Of a stretch of 64,000 bases of DNA, positions 8,205-17,981 are shown one piece after another. The stretch comes from Micromonospora sp. DSM 45708 (lineage in GTDB: Bacteria; Actinomycetota; Actinomycetes; Mycobacteriales; Micromonosporaceae): NCBI RefSeq assembly GCF_039566955.1, contig NZ_CP154796.1, positions 5,704,001-5,768,000 of the forward strand, written 5' to 3'. The position numbers and the translations under genes were made by a program. How positions within the stretch are numbered: position 1 is the stretch's first letter; each line of letters starts with the position of its first letter. The notes beneath the pieces are model-generated. The model had not been told where the DNA came from and made no database searches. It worked only from the letters and a program-made list of their open reading frames with translations.

Positions 8205-9841
8205 GAGTAGACCTCCTCCTGCTGGCGGGTACGCCGGAAGCTGACCGCCGACACGACCGCGACGATGGCGAAGATGAAGAGCGAGATCGCCGCCGCGAAG
8301 CCGAACTGCGCCGCCTGCCCGCCGAACGCCAGTCGGTACGTGTAGGTGATCAGCAGATCGGTGGCGCCGTTGCTGGGGTTGTCCGCCGGGAACGGCGCGC
8401 CCTCGGTGGTCAGGTAGATCGCGTTGAAGTTGTTGAAGTTGAACGCGAACGACGAGATCAGCAGAGGAGAGAGCGCGACCAGCAGCAGCGGCAGCGTGAC
8501 CGCCTTGAACGACTGCCAGGGCGACGCCCCGTCGACCGAGGTGGCCTCGGTCAACTCGCGCGGGATGGCCTGCAACGCGCCGGTGGCCACCAGGAACATG
8601 TACGGGTAGCCGAGCCAGAGCTGCACCAGGATGACCGCCGCACGGGCCGACCACGCCTGACCGAACCAGTCGACGTCCAGCCCGAACATGTTGTTGATCA
8701 GGCCGAAGTCGGTGTTGAACATGTCCCGCCAGACCAGCAGCATCGCGAACGACGGCATGGCGTAGGGCAGGATCAGCAGCACCCGGTAGATGTTGGTGCC
8801 ACGGACGCGGGGCGAGTGCAGCGCGAGCGCGATCAGCATGCCGAGGATGAACGTGCCGCCGGTGGACCCGATCGCGAAGGCGAAGTTCCAGATCAGCGTG
8901 CTGAGGAACGGTCCGGAGATCCGCTCGTCGGTGAGCACCCGGGTGAAGTTGGACAGGCCGACGTTCACCTTCCAGCCCTGGGCCAGGCGGTCGCCGTCGG
9001 CGGCGACGAACGCGCCGACCTCCTCGTCGGCCGTCCAGGTCTTGCCGCTGTCGCTGTCCCTGACACAGTCACAACCCGGGTCGTACGCCCGGACCGCCTT
9101 GCCCTCGTACGCCCGGGACAGGCCGGACGATCGCAGCGCGCCACCGGCGGTCGGCACCACCAGGTCGGTGATGTCCTTGCTGCGGGCGCTGGCCTGGCCG
9201 AAGTTCAGCACGGTGTAGCCGTCGGCCGCGGTGACCTTCCCGCCGGGGGCGACCGTGGCCGCGCCGGGGTCGAGCGGTCGCAGGCCCTCGGCGTCACCGA
9301 CGGAGACCTTCTCGGTCTTCGGGTCGGTGATCAGGAAGACCAGCGGGCCGGTGGCGGGGTCGCCCTTGGTGGCGACCGACAGCGGGTACTGCGCGGAGCC
9401 GGGGACCTGCTTCACCGAGGAGCTCTGGATGGCGACGACCGCGTCGTCTTTGCTGCCGCGGTGACCGTCGCCGAAGTTGGTGAAGGCCGTGCTCGCGGTG
9501 TAGAGCACCGGGACGATCTGGAAGGCGATCAGGAAGAGCGTGCCCGGGACGAGGTACTTCGCCGGGACGTGCCGGCGACCCAGGTAGAGGTAGAACAGCG
9601 CGGCGGTGCTCGCCACCAGCACGGCGAGGCCGACCCACATGCCGGCCTCCACGAGCGGGAAGGCCGCCCAGATCGCGATGCCGGCCACCAGGCCGAGCAG
9701 GATCACCTTCGCGGCGAGGCCGGCCGCGGTGATCGGCGCGTGGTTCCGCGCGGTACGGGACGAGCGCGGGGACCCGGTGCCGGCGGGCCCCCGGCCCGGG
9801 GTCTGCTGGAGAGGCCCCGGGCCGGACAGCGGCGTGCTCAT
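8201..9841 (-). CDS. malF: Maltose/maltodextrin ABC transporter permease MalF with large exported loop
   Basis: 546 aa permease partner of MalG. Two N-terminal membrane segments are followed by one more (YLVPGTLFLIAFQIVPVLYT), then an exported loop of about 190 residues, then the core permease domain with EAA loop ELTEATSVDGASPWQSFKAV. Many actinobacterial MalF proteins are near 330 aa; this one carries a P2-like loop similar in position to that of E. coli MalF, and the loop holds a CDC pair (DPGCDCVRDSDSG). ATG 9841 overlaps the malE stop by one base (TAATG), so malE-malF-malG is one translationally coupled unit. Confidence 0.92.
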   Translation of the reverse strand: MSTPLSGPGPLQQTPGRGPAGTGSPRSSRTARNHAPITAAGLAAKVILLGLVAGIAIWAAFPLVEAGMWVGLAVLVASTAALFYLYLGRRHVPAKYLVPGTLFLIAFQIVPVLYTASTAFTNFGDGHRGSKDDAVVAIQSSSVKQVPGSAQYPLSVATKGDPATGPLVFLITDPKTEKVSVGDAEGLRPLDPGAATVAPGGKVTAADGYTVLNFGQASARSKDITDLVVPTAGGALRSSGLSRAYEGKAVRAYDPGCDCVRDSDSGKTWTADEEVGAFVAADGDRLAQGWKVNVGLSNFTRVLTDERISGPFLSTLIWNFAFAIGSTGGTFILGMLIALALHSPRVRGTNIYRVLLILPYAMPSFAMLLVWRDMFNTDFGLINNMFGLDVDWFGQAWSARAAVILVQLWLGYPYMFLVATGALQAIPRELTEATSVDGASPWQSFKAVTLPLLLVALSPLLISSFAFNFNNFNAIYLTTEGAPFPADNPSNGATDLLITYTYRLAFGGQAAQFGFAAAISLFIFAIVAVVSAVSFRRTRQQEEVYS

Positions 9842-11097
9842 TACTTGATCGAACCGGCGATCGTCTTACCGGCCGCGGTGACCGTGCTGGTCGGGTCGGC
9901 ACCGCCGATGATGGCGGCCTCGGCCTTGCCGAACGGGTCCCAGACCGCGGCCATGGCCGGGATCGCCGGGAGCACCTGGCCGTTCTTGCCGGCCTCGACG
10001 AACTTGGCCAGGTCCGCGTCGCTGCCCTTGACCTGGTCCAACGCGGCGGTCAGCGCCGGCGGACGCGGGTCGGCCTGGTACAGCGCCACGGCCAGCTCCG
10101 GCTTGGTGACGTAGTTGGCGACGAACTCCTGGGCCAGCGCCTTGTTCTTGCCCTTGGCGGCCACGTAGAAGGACTGGACGCCCACGAACGGCGCAGCGGC
10201 CTTGCCACCGGCGAAGCCCGGGATGGCGGAGACGTCGTACTTGATGCCGGCCTTCTTCACGTCGGCGGTGGCCCACGGTCCGGAGACCAGGAAGGCGCAC
10301 TTCTTGCCGGTGAAGGTGGCGGTCGAGTTGGTGTCGGCGATGGAGCGCTTCAGCACGCCTTCGCCCTTCTCACCGAGCGCGGCGATCTTCTTGAACGCGG
10401 CGATCGACTCCGGCTTGCCCACGCCCAGGTCCTTCGGGTCGTAGTCGCCGTTGGCGGTGGTGCCGAAGAGGTAGCCGCCGGCCGAGGCGTACAGCGGGTA
10501 GATGTGGTACGCGTCGCCCTTCTGGCCGACCTGGAGGCAGAGCGTCTCGGTGACCTTCTTCTGCGCCTTGAGCTGCTTGCCGGTGGCGACCAGGTCCTCG
10601 ATCGTCTTCGGCGCCTCGGGGGCCAGGTCGGTGTTGCGGATCAGCGCCAGGTTCTCCTGCGCGTAGGGCACGCCGTAGAGCTGGCCGTTGAACGTGACGG
10701 CCTTGATCGCCGTCTCGTTGAAGGCGGCCTTCTGCTCGTCGGGGAGCTGCACCGGCTCGATGGCGCCGTTCTGGACCAGGTTGCCGATCCAGTCGTGCGC
10801 GCCGATCACCACGTCCGGCCCGCCGCCCTGGCTGGACACGGTGACGAAGTTGTTCTGGAGGTCCTCGTTCGGGACGGCCTGGACCTCGACGGTCACGCCG
10901 TTCTCCTGGCCGAACTTCTCGGTGAACGGCTTGAGGGCGGCCGTGCGCTTGTCGTCGGCCCAGATGACCAGCTTGCCGCCGGTCGCCTTGCTGGCGGACT
11001 GCTCGGCGGCCGGCTTGTCGCTGCCGCTGTCACCACAGCCGGACGCGGCGAGCGCCAGGCCGAGGACGGCGACCACACCCGCGGTACGGATGCGCAT
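9841..11097 (-). CDS. malE: Maltose/maltodextrin-binding lipoprotein MalE
   Basis: 418 aa solute receptor anchored to the outside of the membrane. Signal peptide with lipobox LAASGC at about residues 16-21, then the group-1 sugar-binding fold: KLVIWADDKRTAALKPFTEKF, GPDVVIGAHDWIG, YGVPYAQENLALIRN, and a C-terminal PAIPAMAAVWDPFGKAEAAI segment characteristic of maltose-binding proteins. ATG 11097 is chosen because an AGGAG lies 6 nt upstream (ACAGGAGTACCG); an in-frame ATG 18 bases earlier has no site. It heads the malEFG-amylase cluster and is divergent from malR, with CTTGC/GCAAG operator repeats in between. Confidence 0.94.
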   Translation of the reverse strand: MRIRTAGVVAVLGLALAASGCGDSGSDKPAAEQSASKATGGKLVIWADDKRTAALKPFTEKFGQENGVTVEVQAVPNEDLQNNFVTVSSQGGGPDVVIGAHDWIGNLVQNGAIEPVQLPDEQKAAFNETAIKAVTFNGQLYGVPYAQENLALIRNTDLAPEAPKTIEDLVATGKQLKAQKKVTETLCLQVGQKGDAYHIYPLYASAGGYLFGTTANGDYDPKDLGVGKPESIAAFKKIAALGEKGEGVLKRSIADTNSTATFTGKKCAFLVSGPWATADVKKAGIKYDVSAIPGFAGGKAAAPFVGVQSFYVAAKGKNKALAQEFVANYVTKPELAVALYQADPRPPALTAALDQVKGSDADLAKFVEAGKNGQVLPAIPAMAAVWDPFGKAEAAIIGGADPTSTVTAAGKTIAGSIK

Positions 11098-11164
11098 CGG
11101 TACTCCTGTCGTCATGGCGGCACGCCGGGGGAAGGGCGACCGCCAGTGGGAACCTCTGAAATTT

Positions 11165-11267
11165 CTTGCTGACCGGCGCCGGGGTGCTGCGCCGCTGCTC
11201 TCGCATGTTGCGGGGACGTTAGCAAGAGGTTGCAGAGAATGGAAGAGCTTGCAGAAGTGTACGCAAG
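11165..11267. promoter_or_regulatory. malR-malE intergenic MalR operator cluster
   Basis: Repeated half sites fill the intergenic region: CTTGC at 11165, the inverted pair GCAA/TTGC at 11222-11233, and CTTGCAGAAGTGTACGCAAG at 11248-11267. LacI-family MalR proteins of Streptomyces bind TTGCAA/CTTGCAG-type repeats. The same motif occurs before the alpha-glucosidase gene at 12565. These positions would allow repression of malE and autorepression of malR. Confidence 0.7.
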
Positions 11268-11294
11268 ACTTTGCCGTTGAGCTAAAGTGCCGCC

Positions 11295-12362
11295 ATGCGC
11301 GCTCGACTGTCCGACATCGCCCAACAGGCCGAAGTCAGCGAGGCCACGGTGTCGCGGGTGCTCAACGACCGCCCCGGTGTGGCCCCGGAGACCCGGCAGG
11401 CCGTCCTCACCGCCCTCGACGTGCTCGGCTACGAGCGCCCGGCCCGGCTGCGCAAACGCAGCGCCGGGCTGGTCGGCCTGGTCGTGCCCGAGCTGGACAA
11501 CCCGATCTTCCCGGCGTTCGCCCAGATCATCGAGTCCGCCCTGGCTCCCACCGGCTACACGCCGGTGCTGTGCACCCAGACCCCCGGCGGCGTCCGCGAG
11601 GACGAGTACGTCGAGATGCTGTTGGACCGGCAGGTCTCCGGCATCGTCTTCGTCTCCGGCCTGCACGCCGACACCGCCGCCGACCACGACCGGTACCGCA
11701 CGCTGCTCGCCCGGCCACTGCCGATCGTCATGATCAACGGGTACGCGCCCGGCATCCCCGCGCCGTTCGTCTCCTGCGACGACCGGGAGTCCGCCGAGCT
11801 CGCGGTCGCCCACCTGGTCGCGCTCGGGCACCGACGGATCGGCCTGATCACCGGCCCGGACCGGTTCGTCCCGGTCCAGCGCAAGGTCGCCGGCTACAAG
11901 GCCGCGATGCGGCGTCTCACCGACGTCGCCGACGACGACCTGACCGAGCTGACCGAGTTGTCCCTGTTCGGCGTGGAGGGCGGCGAGGCCGCCGCCGGTC
12001 GGCTCCTCGAACGCGGCGTCACCGGCCTGGTCTGCGGCTCGGACCTGATGGCGCTCGGCGCGATCCGGGCGGCCCGCCAGCGCGGCCGGTCCGTCCCCGA
12101 CGACGTCTCGGTGGTCGGCTACGACGACTCGCCGCTGATGGCCTTCACCGATCCGCCGCTGACCACGGTGCGCCAGCCGGTCGCGGCCATGGCGGTGGCC
12201 GCCGTGCGGGCCCTGGTCGACGAGATCAACGGGCACCCGTCCCCGAACTCCGAGTACCTGTTCCGCCCGGAGCTGGTGGTACGCGGCTCCACCGCGGTGG
12301 CGAGGCCCGCCCCCGCCCCCAAACGCCAACGCCCCGCCCCCACCCTCCCCATCCCCGCCTGA
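11295..12362 (+). CDS. malR: LacI family regulator of maltose genes, MalR
   Basis: 355 aa repressor. The N-terminal LacI helix-turn-helix is complete (LSDIAQQAEVSEATVSRVLN, residues 5-24) with the hinge region PARLRKRSAGLVGLVVP following. The rest is the periplasmic-binding-protein-like effector domain, with DDRESAELAVAHLVALGHRR and VVGYDDSPLMAFTDPPLTT as conserved landmarks. Divergent from malE and followed by a GH13 alpha-glucosidase; operator-like repeats lie in front of both. It probably releases DNA when maltose or a maltodextrin product binds (known for the family). The C-terminal 20 residues are Pro/Ala-rich and not conserved. Confidence 0.92.
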   Translation: MRARLSDIAQQAEVSEATVSRVLNDRPGVAPETRQAVLTALDVLGYERPARLRKRSAGLVGLVVPELDNPIFPAFAQIIESALAPTGYTPVLCTQTPGGVREDEYVEMLLDRQVSGIVFVSGLHADTAADHDRYRTLLARPLPIVMINGYAPGIPAPFVSCDDRESAELAVAHLVALGHRRIGLITGPDRFVPVQRKVAGYKAAMRRLTDVADDDLTELTELSLFGVEGGEAAAGRLLERGVTGLVCGSDLMALGAIRAARQRGRSVPDDVSVVGYDDSPLMAFTDPPLTTVRQPVAAMAVAAVRALVDEINGHPSPNSEYLFRPELVVRGSTAVARPAPAPKRQRPAPTLPIPA

Positions 12363-12386
12363 CCCCCACCCCCGCCCCCACCCCGC

Positions 12387-12456
12387 CGATCTTGCACTTT
12401 CAGCCGGGGCGAATGGGGATGAATGCCCCGCCGCCGGGTCCGCAACCGCAAGATCG
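12387..12456 (-). repeat. Dispersed intergenic inverted-repeat element, copy 2
   Basis: 70 bp bounded by CGATCTTGC (12387-12395) and GCAAGATCG (12448-12456), just after the malR stop. Read on the minus strand it begins CGATCTTGCGGTTGCGG, identical to the start of copy 1 at 5237. The remainder of the 291-bp gap before the alpha-glucosidase holds the promoter described next. Confidence 0.7.
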
Positions 12457-12564
12457 AGGGCGGAGGCGGGCATGGGGAGCGAGGCGAGCGCGGGTGGTGT
12501 CTCGGGATGCGGGACGGGTGGTGAAGGGTGATCACGCTGGCCAGCGGCGTGACCGGCGTCATTT

Positions 12565-12610
12565 CTTGCGCAAGGAATGCTTGACTCTTGCAGCGGCGGC
12601 GCGGCATTCT
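12565..12610 (+). promoter_or_regulatory. Promoter of the alpha-glucosidase gene with MalR operator
   Basis: CTTGCGCAAG (12565-12574) is a perfect palindrome of the motif seen at the malE promoter. It is followed by TTGACT (12581-12586, -35), an 18-bp spacer that contains another CTTGCAG half site (12587-12593), and CATTCT (12605-12610, -10). Bound repressor would cover the -35 box. Confidence 0.7.
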
Positions 12611-12653
12611 GCTCAGACACCCTGCGCCGCCACAGAAACGGGGATCGACACCG

Positions 12654-14288
12654 ATGACCTCCGCCCCCACCCCCACGCCACCGGCCACCGACGACGACTG
12701 GTGGCGCTCCGCAGTCGTCTACCAGGTCTACGTCCGCAGCTTCGCGGACGCGAACTCCGACGGCGTCGGTGACCTCCAGGGCATCCGGGGGCGCCTGCCC
12801 TACCTGCGCGACCTGGGCGTGGACGCGCTCTGGCTCACGCCCTTCTACACCTCCCCGCAGGTCGACGCCGGCTACGACGTGGCCGACTACCGCGACGTCG
12901 ACCCGCTCTTCGGCAACCTGACCGACTTCGACGAGATGATCACCGACGCGCACGCCCTGGGCCTGCGGATCATCGTCGACCTGGTGCCGAACCACACCTC
13001 CAGTGCGCACCCCTGGTTCGCCGCGGCGCTCGCCGCCGGCCCGGGTTCCCCGGAGCGCGAGCGCTACCTGTTCGCCGACGGCAAGGGCGAGCAGGGTGAG
13101 CTGCCCCCGAACGACTGGGAGAGCATCTTCGGCGGACCGGCCTGGACCCGCGTGGTCGACGGCCAGTGGTACCTGCACCTGTTCGACCCGGCCCAGCCCG
13201 ACCTCAACTGGCGTCACCCCGAGGTGCGCGCCGAGTTCGAGGACGTCCTGCGGTTCTGGCTGGACCGCGGCGTCGACGGCTTCCGGATCGACGTGGCGCA
13301 CGGGATGATCAAGGCCGAGGGCCTGCCCGACGTCGGCTTCAGCACGATGACCACCGGGCAGCGCCAGTCGGATCTGCTGGGCAAGGGCCGGCTGCCCTAC
13401 TTCGACCAGGACGAGGTGCACGACATCTACCGCGCCTGGCGGCCGATCCTGGACAGCTACCCGGGCGGCCGGATGGCGGTCGCCGAGGCCTGGGCCGAGA
13501 CGCCGCAGCGGCTGGCCCGCTACATCGGCCCGGACGAGCTGCACCAGGCGTTCAGCTTCGACTTCCTGGAAGCCACCTGGTCGGCCGACTCGTTCCGCAA
13601 GGTGATCGACACGGCGCTGGCCGAGGCGACCATCGTCGGCGCGCCGACCACCTGGGTGCTCTCCAACCACGACAAGCAGCGCCACGTCACCCGGTACGGC
13701 GACGGCGAGGTCGGCCTGCGCCGGGCTCGGGCCGCCGCGTTGCTGATGTTCGCGCTGCCCGGCTGCGCGTACGTCTACCAGGGCGAGGAACTGGGCCTGC
13801 CCGAGGTGCTGGACCTCCCCGACGAGCTGCGCCAGGACCCGGCGTTCCTCCGCACCGGCGAGAGCCGGGACGGCTGCCGGGTGCCGATGCCGTGGAGCGG
13901 CGAGCTGGCCCCGTACGGCTTCGGGCCGGACGGCAGCGAACTGAGCTGGCTGCCGGCGCCGGCGACCTGGCGGGCCCTCTCGGTGGCCGCCCAGTCCGGG
14001 ACGCCCGGCTCGACGCTGGAGCTCTACCGGGCGGCGCTGCGGATCCGCGGCACGCACCCGGCGCTGGCCGGCGTCGGCGACATCACCTGGCTGGAGACCG
14101 AACCCGGCGTGCTGGCGTTCCGCCGCACCACCGGGGACACGGAGCTGACCTGCGTGGTCAACCTCAGCGGCGCCGACGTGACGGTGACCGGCCTCGGCCG
14201 GCCGATCGTCGCCAGCGCCGATCTCACCGGGCGGGGCGACGGGCACGTCCTGCCGGTGGACGCGGCTGCGTGGTTCGAACGGCGCTGA
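12654..14288 (+). CDS. GH13 alpha-glucosidase
   Basis: 544 aa cytoplasmic enzyme that would release glucose from maltose and short maltodextrins brought in by MalEFG. The barrel starts near residue 15 (WWRSAVVYQVYVRSFADANSD). The GH13 catalytic triad is in place: nucleophile Asp213 in FRIDVAHGM, acid/base Glu278 in MAVAEAWAE, and Asp340 in LSNHDKQRH. The DLVPNHTS region and an YQGEELGLPEV stretch are typical of the oligo-1,6-glucosidase/alpha-glucosidase subfamily. ATG 12654 is the first codon that opens on conserved sequence; the frame is open 66 bases further upstream across the promoter. Co-oriented with malR. Confidence 0.93.
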   Translation: MTSAPTPTPPATDDDWWRSAVVYQVYVRSFADANSDGVGDLQGIRGRLPYLRDLGVDALWLTPFYTSPQVDAGYDVADYRDVDPLFGNLTDFDEMITDAHALGLRIIVDLVPNHTSSAHPWFAAALAAGPGSPERERYLFADGKGEQGELPPNDWESIFGGPAWTRVVDGQWYLHLFDPAQPDLNWRHPEVRAEFEDVLRFWLDRGVDGFRIDVAHGMIKAEGLPDVGFSTMTTGQRQSDLLGKGRLPYFDQDEVHDIYRAWRPILDSYPGGRMAVAEAWAETPQRLARYIGPDELHQAFSFDFLEATWSADSFRKVIDTALAEATIVGAPTTWVLSNHDKQRHVTRYGDGEVGLRRARAAALLMFALPGCAYVYQGEELGLPEVLDLPDELRQDPAFLRTGESRDGCRVPMPWSGELAPYGFGPDGSELSWLPAPATWRALSVAAQSGTPGSTLELYRAALRIRGTHPALAGVGDITWLETEPGVLAFRRTTGDTELTCVVNLSGADVTVTGLGRPIVASADLTGRGDGHVLPVDAAAWFERR

Positions 14289-14383
14289 GCCGGGTAACCC
14301 GCCAACGACCTGGTCGTCCGTTGTGCTCCGCGCCGACGGGCGGCTGGGCTGCCGACCCCTTGTGGTGGGGGGTGAGGTGGCAT

Positions 14384-14413
14384 CGGCCCCCGGGAGTCCG
14401 CTTCCGGGGGCCG
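14384..14413. terminator. Bidirectional hairpin between convergent genes
   Basis: A 10-bp stem (CGGCCCCCGG / CCGGGGGCCG) with a 10-nt loop lies between the alpha-glucosidase stop and the stop of the convergent acidic-protein gene. Confidence 0.6.
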
Positions 14414-14441
14414 GCGTCCGCCGGTGCGGTTACCCCGGTGG

Positions 14442-14864
14442 TCAGCCGCCCTTGGCGGTGAGCAGCGCGGCGATCCGGGCGAAGCCGGCGCGGACCTCGT
14501 CGGCGTCCGGCGGGTTCGCCGGCTCCGGCTCCGGCTGGCGTTCGGCGGCCAGCTCCAGTTCCTCGTCGATGACGTCCTCGAAGTCGCCGTAGAGGTCCGC
14601 CTGGTCGGTCTCGTCCTCGGCGGCGAGCTGCGCGGCGGCGATCTCACCGCGGATCTCCTCCGGCGTCAACGCCGGCAGCAGCGGTTCCACGACCGCCATC
14701 AACTGCTCCTCGGCCACCACCGCCTCGGCCAGCGCCAGCGCGTGCGGTCGCTCGTACGGGCCGCAGACCACCGGCTCCCACTCGTCCTCGGCGGCCAGCG
14801 GGCCGAACGTGATGATCCAGGGCAGGGTCAGCATCGGCGAGTCGTTCGGCAGGTCCAGTGTCAC
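14442..14864 (-). CDS. Small acidic protein of unknown function
   Basis: 140 aa with this start. The N-terminal half (MLTLPWIITFGPLA, CGPYERPHALALAEAV) looks globular; the C-terminal half is very acidic and helical (AAEDETDQADLYGDFEDVIDE). No domain recognised, no signal or membrane segment. The start is uncertain: GTG 14864 has a weak GGTGGG site; GTG 14957 would add 31 residues and overlap the GntR stop, and the frame is open to 15014. It lies downstream of the GntR gene on the same strand and could be co-transcribed with it. Confidence 0.6.
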   Translation of the reverse strand: MTLDLPNDSPMLTLPWIITFGPLAAEDEWEPVVCGPYERPHALALAEAVVAEEQLMAVVEPLLPALTPEEIRGEIAAAQLAAEDETDQADLYGDFEDVIDEELELAAERQPEPEPANPPDADEVRAGFARIAALLTAKGG

Positions 14865-14949
14865 GAGTGCGCCCACCGGCTCATCATGGTCGGTCCGCGC
14901 CCGCGCGGGGACCGCAATCCCCCGAGTCTCCCCGCTCAGGCGACCGTCC

Positions 14950-15324
14950 TCAGCCACGCGTACCGGCGTCCAGCGCGGCCCGGACCAGGGCGACCGCCCG
15001 ATCCGGCGGCACACCCAGGCGACGCGCCTCGACGGCGTAGTCGGCCGCGGCCCGGTGCAGCCGGTCGGTGGCGTCGTCGCGTCCGGGCGCCACCACCGTG
15101 CCGTGCCGGCCCCGGGTCTGCACCAGCCCGGCGGCCTCCAGCTCGCGGTAGGCCCGCGCCACCGTGTTCACCGCCAGCCCCAGGTCGGCGGCGAGCTGCC
15201 GGACCGCGGGCAGCCGGGTGCCCACCGCCAGCCTCCCGGTCCCGATGGCGCCCGCGAGCTGGGCGCGCACCTGCTCGTACGGGGGTGTCGCCGACTCCGC
15301 GTCCACCAGGATCCGCGGGCTCAT
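14950..15324 (-). CDS. YtrA-type GntR family regulator
   Basis: 124 aa. A winged helix-turn-helix fills residues 10-75: PPYEQVRAQLAGAIGTGRL, LPAVRQLAADLGLAVNTVAR and GLVQTRGRHGTVVA, the hallmark of GntR. The C-terminal part is only about 45 residues, as in the YtrA subfamily, which usually regulates ABC transporters in an adjacent operon; none is adjacent here. ATG 15324 overlaps the stop of the YihY-type gene by 4 bp (ATGA), so the two are translated together, which suggests a link between the regulator and that membrane protein. Confidence 0.88.
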   Translation of the reverse strand: MSPRILVDAESATPPYEQVRAQLAGAIGTGRLAVGTRLPAVRQLAADLGLAVNTVARAYRELEAAGLVQTRGRHGTVVAPGRDDATDRLHRAAADYAVEARRLGVPPDRAVALVRAALDAGTRG

Positions 15325-16262
15325 CCCCCGCCCCCCGGCGTGCCCGGGTCGGTCTCCTCGTCCAGCACGTCCGCCTCCACGTCCACCTCCCGCGCACCGC
15401 CCTCGGCCAGGTCGACCACCCGGCCGTACCGGCTGGTGGCGGCGAGCGCGGCGCCGAAGAGCACCATCTGGTTGAGCAGGTAGAGGTAGAGCAGCAGGCC
15501 CACGGCGGTCGCCACCACCGTGTACGCCGGGTTCCGCTCGGTGCGCACCACGTAGTAGCGCCCCACGGTGTTGAGCAACGTGATCCCGATCGCGACGGTC
15601 AGCACCGCCGGGCGCAACCGGCGGCGGCTCATCCGCAGCCGGGGCACGGCCAACAGCAGCGCGGCGGCCAGCACGGCATTGACCAGCACGCTCAGCACCG
15701 CGCTGACAGTGGTCAGGCCGACCGAGCCGGTGCTGCGCAGCAGGAAGCGCAGCAGCGACTCCAGCGCGTCGACGGCGGCGACCGAGACGAAGAGCAGCAC
15801 GAAGACCGCGACCAGCACGCCCAGGTCGACCAGGCGGCGCACCACGAGGTTGCCGGGCTGCTGGTTGAAGCCGTACATCAGCCGCTGCGACGAGCGGATC
15901 GCCTCCACCCACCCGATCCCGGTGAAGACCAGGATGATCAGGCCGACCACGCCGACGGTGTTGCTGCTCTCGGCGATCTGCGCCGGGTCGAGGAAGGGCA
16001 GGTTCTCCCGGAGGAACTCGGCCGCCGCGCGGCTGACCTCCTCGTTGTCCCGCAGCACCGCGCCGAAGATCCAGTACGCGACCAGGGCGAGCGCGAACAC
16101 GGCGAAGAAGCCGTAGTAGGCGATGGCGGCGGCGAGCCGCCCGGCGAGCAGGTCGGCGTAGAGCGTTCCGGCCAGCCAGACGTGGTCGAAGACGGACGAG
16201 CGACCCCGGGCCGCGTCGATCCGGCGCCCGACCGCCGTCTCGATCCGGCCGAAGACGTTCAC
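15321..16262 (-). CDS. YihY/UPF0761 family membrane protein
   Basis: 313 aa with six long hydrophobic segments, starting at LAAAIAYYGFFAVFALALVAYWIFG, and the family landmark ALFGAALAATSRYGR near the end of the last segment. Family members are inner-membrane proteins of unsettled function (the old 'ribonuclease BN' label is not supported). The C-terminus after the last segment is acidic. GTG 16262 is chosen because it opens the conserved N-terminus with a GAGG 8 nt upstream; the frame is open to 16559. It overlaps the GntR gene by 4 bp. Confidence 0.85.
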   Translation of the reverse strand: MNVFGRIETAVGRRIDAARGRSSVFDHVWLAGTLYADLLAGRLAAAIAYYGFFAVFALALVAYWIFGAVLRDNEEVSRAAAEFLRENLPFLDPAQIAESSNTVGVVGLIILVFTGIGWVEAIRSSQRLMYGFNQQPGNLVVRRLVDLGVLVAVFVLLFVSVAAVDALESLLRFLLRSTGSVGLTTVSAVLSVLVNAVLAAALLLAVPRLRMSRRRLRPAVLTVAIGITLLNTVGRYYVVRTERNPAYTVVATAVGLLLYLYLLNQMVLFGAALAATSRYGRVVDLAEGGAREVDVEADVLDEETDPGTPGGGG

Positions 16263-16318
16263 CCCGCCATCCTCGCCGATCGCCGCCCCCGGCGGAGGCG
16301 GCCCGGTCGGCCGGGTGT

Positions 16319-16900
16319 TCAGCGCGGGCCGCCGAGCCGGAAGTCGCGACGGGGCTGCCACCGGGCCGCGCCGCTGTGCGAGAAGAGCGTGAACGCCTCC
16401 ACCTCGAACAGCGCGGAGAAGTCGGCCAGGTCCTCGTACGCCTTGTCGAGCACCTCGGGTGGCACGTCCTGGGCCACGGTGACGTGGGGGTGGTACGGGA
16501 AGCGGGCCTCGCGCCGCAGCTCCGGGGCCGAGTTGATGGCAGCGGCGAGCAGCTCGCACTCGCTGATCCCGGCCGCCACCGTCACGAAGACCACCTGGGT
16601 GACCGGGCGGAACGTGCCGGTGCCGCGCAGGTGCAGCGTGAACGGCAGGTGCGTGGCGGCCACCCGGCTCAGGTGCGCCTCGACCGAGGGCAGCGCGCGT
16701 ACCGGGATCTCGGTCGGACCGAGCAGGGTGACGTGGGCCGGGACGGCCTGCGGGTCACCGGCGGAGACCCGGCGGCGGGTGAGCAGCCCGCCCCACGGCT
16801 CGGGCACGTCGACCGCGATCCCGATCTGGATCGTGTCCCCGCCGCCCGGCGCTGCGTCACTGCCCGCCACGTTGCGCGCCATCCCTCCGGTCACCGCCAC
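16319..16900 (-). CDS. 2'-5' RNA ligase / cyclic phosphodiesterase superfamily protein
   Basis: 193 aa with the two HxT catalytic motifs of the 2H phosphoesterase fold: HVTLLG near residue 56 and HPHVTVAQD near residue 137. Such proteins act on 2',5'-linked or cyclic phosphodiesters of RNA or nucleotides; the physiological substrate is usually unknown. GTG 16900 is used, with an internal ATG at 16882 as alternative. It follows trpS at 22 bp on the same strand and precedes the YihY-type gene by 56 bp, so all may share an operon. Confidence 0.85.
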   Translation of the reverse strand: MAVTGGMARNVAGSDAAPGGGDTIQIGIAVDVPEPWGGLLTRRRVSAGDPQAVPAHVTLLGPTEIPVRALPSVEAHLSRVAATHLPFTLHLRGTGTFRPVTQVVFVTVAAGISECELLAAAINSAPELRREARFPYHPHVTVAQDVPPEVLDKAYEDLADFSALFEVEAFTLFSHSGAARWQPRRDFRLGGPR

Positions 16901-16922
16901 CGTTCCCGCCCTGCCCGGGCCG

Positions 16923-17981
<1,059 letters not shown>

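Noticed and set aside
11112..14246. A 1044-residue minus-strand open frame
   Set aside because: Antisense to malR and the alpha-glucosidase, both with intact catalytic or DNA-binding motifs.
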